Below the pieces are notes generated by a model. That model did no database searches. It saw only the letters and a list, made by a program, of their open reading frames with translations, and had not been told where the DNA came from. The position numbers and the translations under genes are program-made. Positions 4,358 through 6,414 of a stretch of DNA of 6,414 bases are shown piece by piece (positions within the stretch are counted from its first letter, which is position 1; the number at the start of each line of letters is the position of its first letter). The stretch comes from Pseudomonadota bacterium. GTDB lineage: Bacteria > Pseudomonadota > Gammaproteobacteria > Acidiferrobacterales > Sulfurifustaceae. The stretch is taken from assembly GCA_020354085.1 (NCBI GenBank), contig CP070641.1, positions 514,173 through 520,586 on the forward strand, read 5' to 3'.

Positions 4358-6055
4358 ATGCCGAACGTTATTTACATCCTGCTGCGGCGGTTGCATACGC
4401 CGCTGCTGTTGCTGATCGGCGTCTATGCGGTGTCGGTCTTGGGCTTTACGCTCATTCCGGGAGTCGCGTCCGGCGGCGAACCGTACTACATGGATTTCTT
4501 TCATGCCTTCTATGTCGTGAGTTACACGGCTACGACGATTGGTTTCGGCGAATTACCGCATCCCTTTAGCCCGGCCCAACGCTTATGGGCGACCGGCAGC
4601 ATCTACGCCACCGTGGTCGCCTGGATTTACGCCATCGGTTCGCTTATCGCAACCTTCCAAGATCCGGCCTTCCGGGCGCTGATCGCCCAGAATCGCGTGC
4701 GCCGCGCGGTGCAGCACATGGGCGAGTCTTTTTATCTGGTGTGCGGCTATGGGGATACCGGCAGTGCCTTGGTGCGTGCTTTGACCGACTATGGGCTTCG
4801 GGCCGTGGTGGTCGACATCGACCCGAATCGTGTGAGCGCTTTGGAGCTTGAGGACTTACGCAGCTATGCCCCGGGCTTGTGCGCGGATGCCGTTGAGCCG
4901 CAGACCTTGATCGAGGCTGGTTTGCAGCATCCGCGCTGTGCTGGCGTCATCGCCGTAACGAACTTCGATATGGTCAACCTGCAAATCGCAATAACCGCCA
5001 AGCTCTTGCGGCCGCGGTTGCGCGTGGTTTGTCGAGCGGAGAGCCGCGATGTCGGGGCCAACATGGCATCGTTCGGCACCGATCACATCATTAATCCGTT
5101 CGACATCTTCGCCGAGCGTCTGGCCCTGGCGCTGCACGCACCCGGCATGTTCCTGGTGCACGAGTGGGTGACGAGTGTCCCGCACGAGCCACTGCGTGAA
5201 CCGTTGTTCCCGCCGCACGGCCGCTGGATCGTGTGCGGCTACGGCCGCTTCGGCAAGGCGCTGCACGAACGTCTCGCCGTCGAAGACATTTCCATCACCG
5301 TAATCGAGGCCAATCCCGCTGGCACGCAGCCGCCACCGGGCTCAGTCATCGGGCGCGGCACGGAGGCGCACACGCTGCGCGAGGCGCATGTCGAGACTGC
5401 CGTGGGTATCGTCGCGGGTACCGACGTCGACGCCAACAATCTCTCTATCATCATGACGGCGCGCGAGCTTAACCCTAAGTTGTTTATGGTCGCCCGGCAG
5501 AATCGGTTAACCAACCAGGCAATCTTCGCTGCCGCCGACTTACATCTGACCATGCAACGTTCGAGCATCATCGCGCACAAGATTTTCGCGCTGATTCGCT
5601 CGCCGCTGTTGGCCGATTTTCTAACCCTGGCTGGCACGCAAACCAATGAATGGGCCAACGAACTGGCAGCGCGCATCAGTGCGGTGACGCAGGAGAAGGC
5701 GCCGCATATCTGGGCGGTGCGCCTGAACGCGCAAGATGCCCCCGCGCTGTGGCAAGCACTGATGGACGGCGAAACGGTCACGCTTGGCGATTTGTTTCGC
5801 GACCCACATGACCGTGAGCAAACGCTCGGGTGCATCGCCTTGCTGGTCAAACACGAGGAGAAGGAACCATTGCTCCCGACCGACGATTACGAGCTAACAG
5901 CCGGCGATGAGTTGCTGTTCTGTGGGCGTTACCGCGCGAGCCAATGGATGGATTGGACTCTAAAGAACGAGAACGTACTCAAGTACCTCTTGCATGGTGA
6001 AGCGCCGCGCGGGACGGCGAGCGTGCGGGAGCCAGCGCCGAGTGAAAGGATGTAG
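4358..6055 (+). CDS. Two-helix potassium-channel-like protein with tandem RCK/TrkA-N domains and GFGE filter
   Basis: Predicted ligand-gated cation (probably K+) channel of the inner membrane, 565 residues. Order: helix 1 (about 15-34), pore helix and selectivity filter TTIGFGE (59-65), helix 2 (about 77-100), first Rossmann domain (about 124-270) with GYGDTG (130-135) and acidic Asp153 after the second strand, second Rossmann domain (about 288-420) with GYGRFG (294-299) and Glu317, then a TrkA-C/RCK-C-like region ending in a YELTAGDELLFCG block (511-523), and a 40-residue tail. This matches channels with two RCK domains in one chain, which assemble as tetramers with an eight-domain gating ring. 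The filter departs from the usual TVGYGD, with Phe for Tyr and Glu for Asp. Both glycine loops look intact, so nucleotide or other ligand binding is plausible. It starts ten bases after the upstream gene without a clear Shine-Dalgarno sequence, suggesting translational coupling. Ion selectivity is unproven. Confidence 0.92.
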   Translation: MPNVIYILLRRLHTPLLLLIGVYAVSVLGFTLIPGVASGGEPYYMDFFHAFYVVSYTATTIGFGELPHPFSPAQRLWATGSIYATVVAWIYAIGSLIATFQDPAFRALIAQNRVRRAVQHMGESFYLVCGYGDTGSALVRALTDYGLRAVVVDIDPNRVSALELEDLRSYAPGLCADAVEPQTLIEAGLQHPRCAGVIAVTNFDMVNLQIAITAKLLRPRLRVVCRAESRDVGANMASFGTDHIINPFDIFAERLALALHAPGMFLVHEWVTSVPHEPLREPLFPPHGRWIVCGYGRFGKALHERLAVEDISITVIEANPAGTQPPPGSVIGRGTEAHTLREAHVETAVGIVAGTDVDANNLSIIMTARELNPKLFMVARQNRLTNQAIFAAADLHLTMQRSSIIAHKIFALIRSPLLADFLTLAGTQTNEWANELAARISAVTQEKAPHIWAVRLNAQDAPALWQALMDGETVTLGDLFRDPHDREQTLGCIALLVKHEEKEPLLPTDDYELTAGDELLFCGRYRASQWMDWTLKNENVLKYLLHGEAPRGTASVREPAPSERM

Positions 6056-6154
6056 TCGTTTGGGTTACCAAGATCTCCGCGCGCAATGCATATGCTTTCC
6101 CGAAACGTGTCGCGGGTTTCAGCTCGTACTGTCAGTCAGCACAACGAGGGAACC

Positions 6155-6414
6155 ATGAATAGAATCTCCATCGTGAGGTTTCTTATTGTCCTCCTTATAT
6201 TGATCGGGCCAGTTTCTTGCGGCGATGGCTCCGACGGCGAAAGTGCGCCGCCGTCAGGGCCCGGGAATGTCAACGAGGCTGAACCGAACAACGCACCACC
6301 CGGACAAGGGCTCGTTCGGCCGGTTGTCGTAGCGGGCACCACGGTTGGTGGGACGGGGACGATCATTGCCGACGACGACTACTTCAGTTTCATGGTCACG
6401 TCGCCGACCAATAT
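6155..6414 (+). CDS. Putative secreted lipoprotein with start of a PPC-like domain (3' end outside window)
   Basis: An open frame begins at ATG 6155, with GAGGGA at 6146-6151 as ribosome binding site, and runs off the window, giving 86 codons. The N-terminus is MNR followed by a hydrophobic stretch (RFLIVLLILIGPVSC) ending at Cys22, a lipobox-like site. Proline at -3 is unusual for a lipobox, so plain secretion is also possible. A low-complexity G/S/P-rich linker follows, then NEAEPNNAPPGQ and ADDDYFSFMV. This resembles the start of bacterial pre-peptidase C-terminal (PPC) beta-sandwich domains, whose pattern is EPNN...DxDYFSF. Such domains occur at the ends of secreted peptidases and in surface proteins. 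The function cannot be told from the part seen. It lies 99 bases after the channel gene with no clear terminator between, so cotranscription is possible but not shown. The signal-peptide codons are AT-richer than the neighbours, common for such segments. Confidence 0.75.
   Translation, partial: MNRISIVRFLIVLLILIGPVSCGDGSDGESAPPSGPGNVNEAEPNNAPPGQGLVRPVVVAGTTVGGTGTIIADDDYFSFMVTSPTN

Noticed and set aside
6056..6154. Promoter or terminator in the gap after the channel gene
   Set aside because: No T tract follows any stem, and the TATGCT-like hexamer has no properly spaced -35 partner; the GCATATGC palindrome alone is not enough.
6136..6366. Minus-strand 76-codon frame opposite the lipoprotein
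   Set aside because: The + strand frame has a ribosome site, signal peptide and PPC-like motifs; the opposite frame is Pro/Ser/Thr-rich with none.

Overview
The window is about 6.4 kb of GC-rich proteobacterial chromosome, most likely from a gammaproteobacterium and plausibly a chemolithoautotroph. The lineage is an inference from three things: protein family resemblance, the pgk-pyk-fba gene order typical of the gap-pgk-pyk-fba clusters of such bacteria, and a 354-residue CbbA-type class II aldolase. All credible genes lie on the + strand.

Bases 1-3278 are a carbon-metabolism operon. It contains the 3' half of pgk (phosphoglycerate kinase), a complete pyk (pyruvate kinase) and a complete class II fba/cbbA (fructose-bisphosphate aldolase), closed by a textbook intrinsic terminator with a 12-bp stem, a GUAA tetraloop and a T7 tract. 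The pgk-pyk gap is filled by two facing arrays of a 7-base repeat (consensus GGTTTCA), the second ending exactly at the pyk start codon. No Shine-Dalgarno sequence is visible for pyk. By contrast, fba has a strong one.

Bases 3279-3442 hold a second, split copy of the terminator hairpin: the same two 10-base arms, separated by 51 extra bases. A possible promoter follows, placed so that it would give a leaderless mRNA for a small CPCC-type zinc-ribbon-like protein (3443-3841).

Bases 3964-6055 are a two-gene membrane module. The first gene encodes a four-helix membrane protein resembling the DUF6394 group. Ten bases later comes a potassium-channel-like protein with two membrane helices, an unusual GFGE selectivity filter and two tandem Rossmann (RCK/TrkA-N) gating domains. 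The small protein may be an accessory subunit of the channel. This is the most interesting under-described system in the window.

From 6155 to the window edge is the start of a secreted or lipid-anchored protein with a signal peptide, a lipobox-like cysteine and the beginning of what looks like a bacterial pre-peptidase C-terminal (PPC)-type beta domain. No tRNA, rRNA, CRISPR array, insertion sequence or phage gene was seen.
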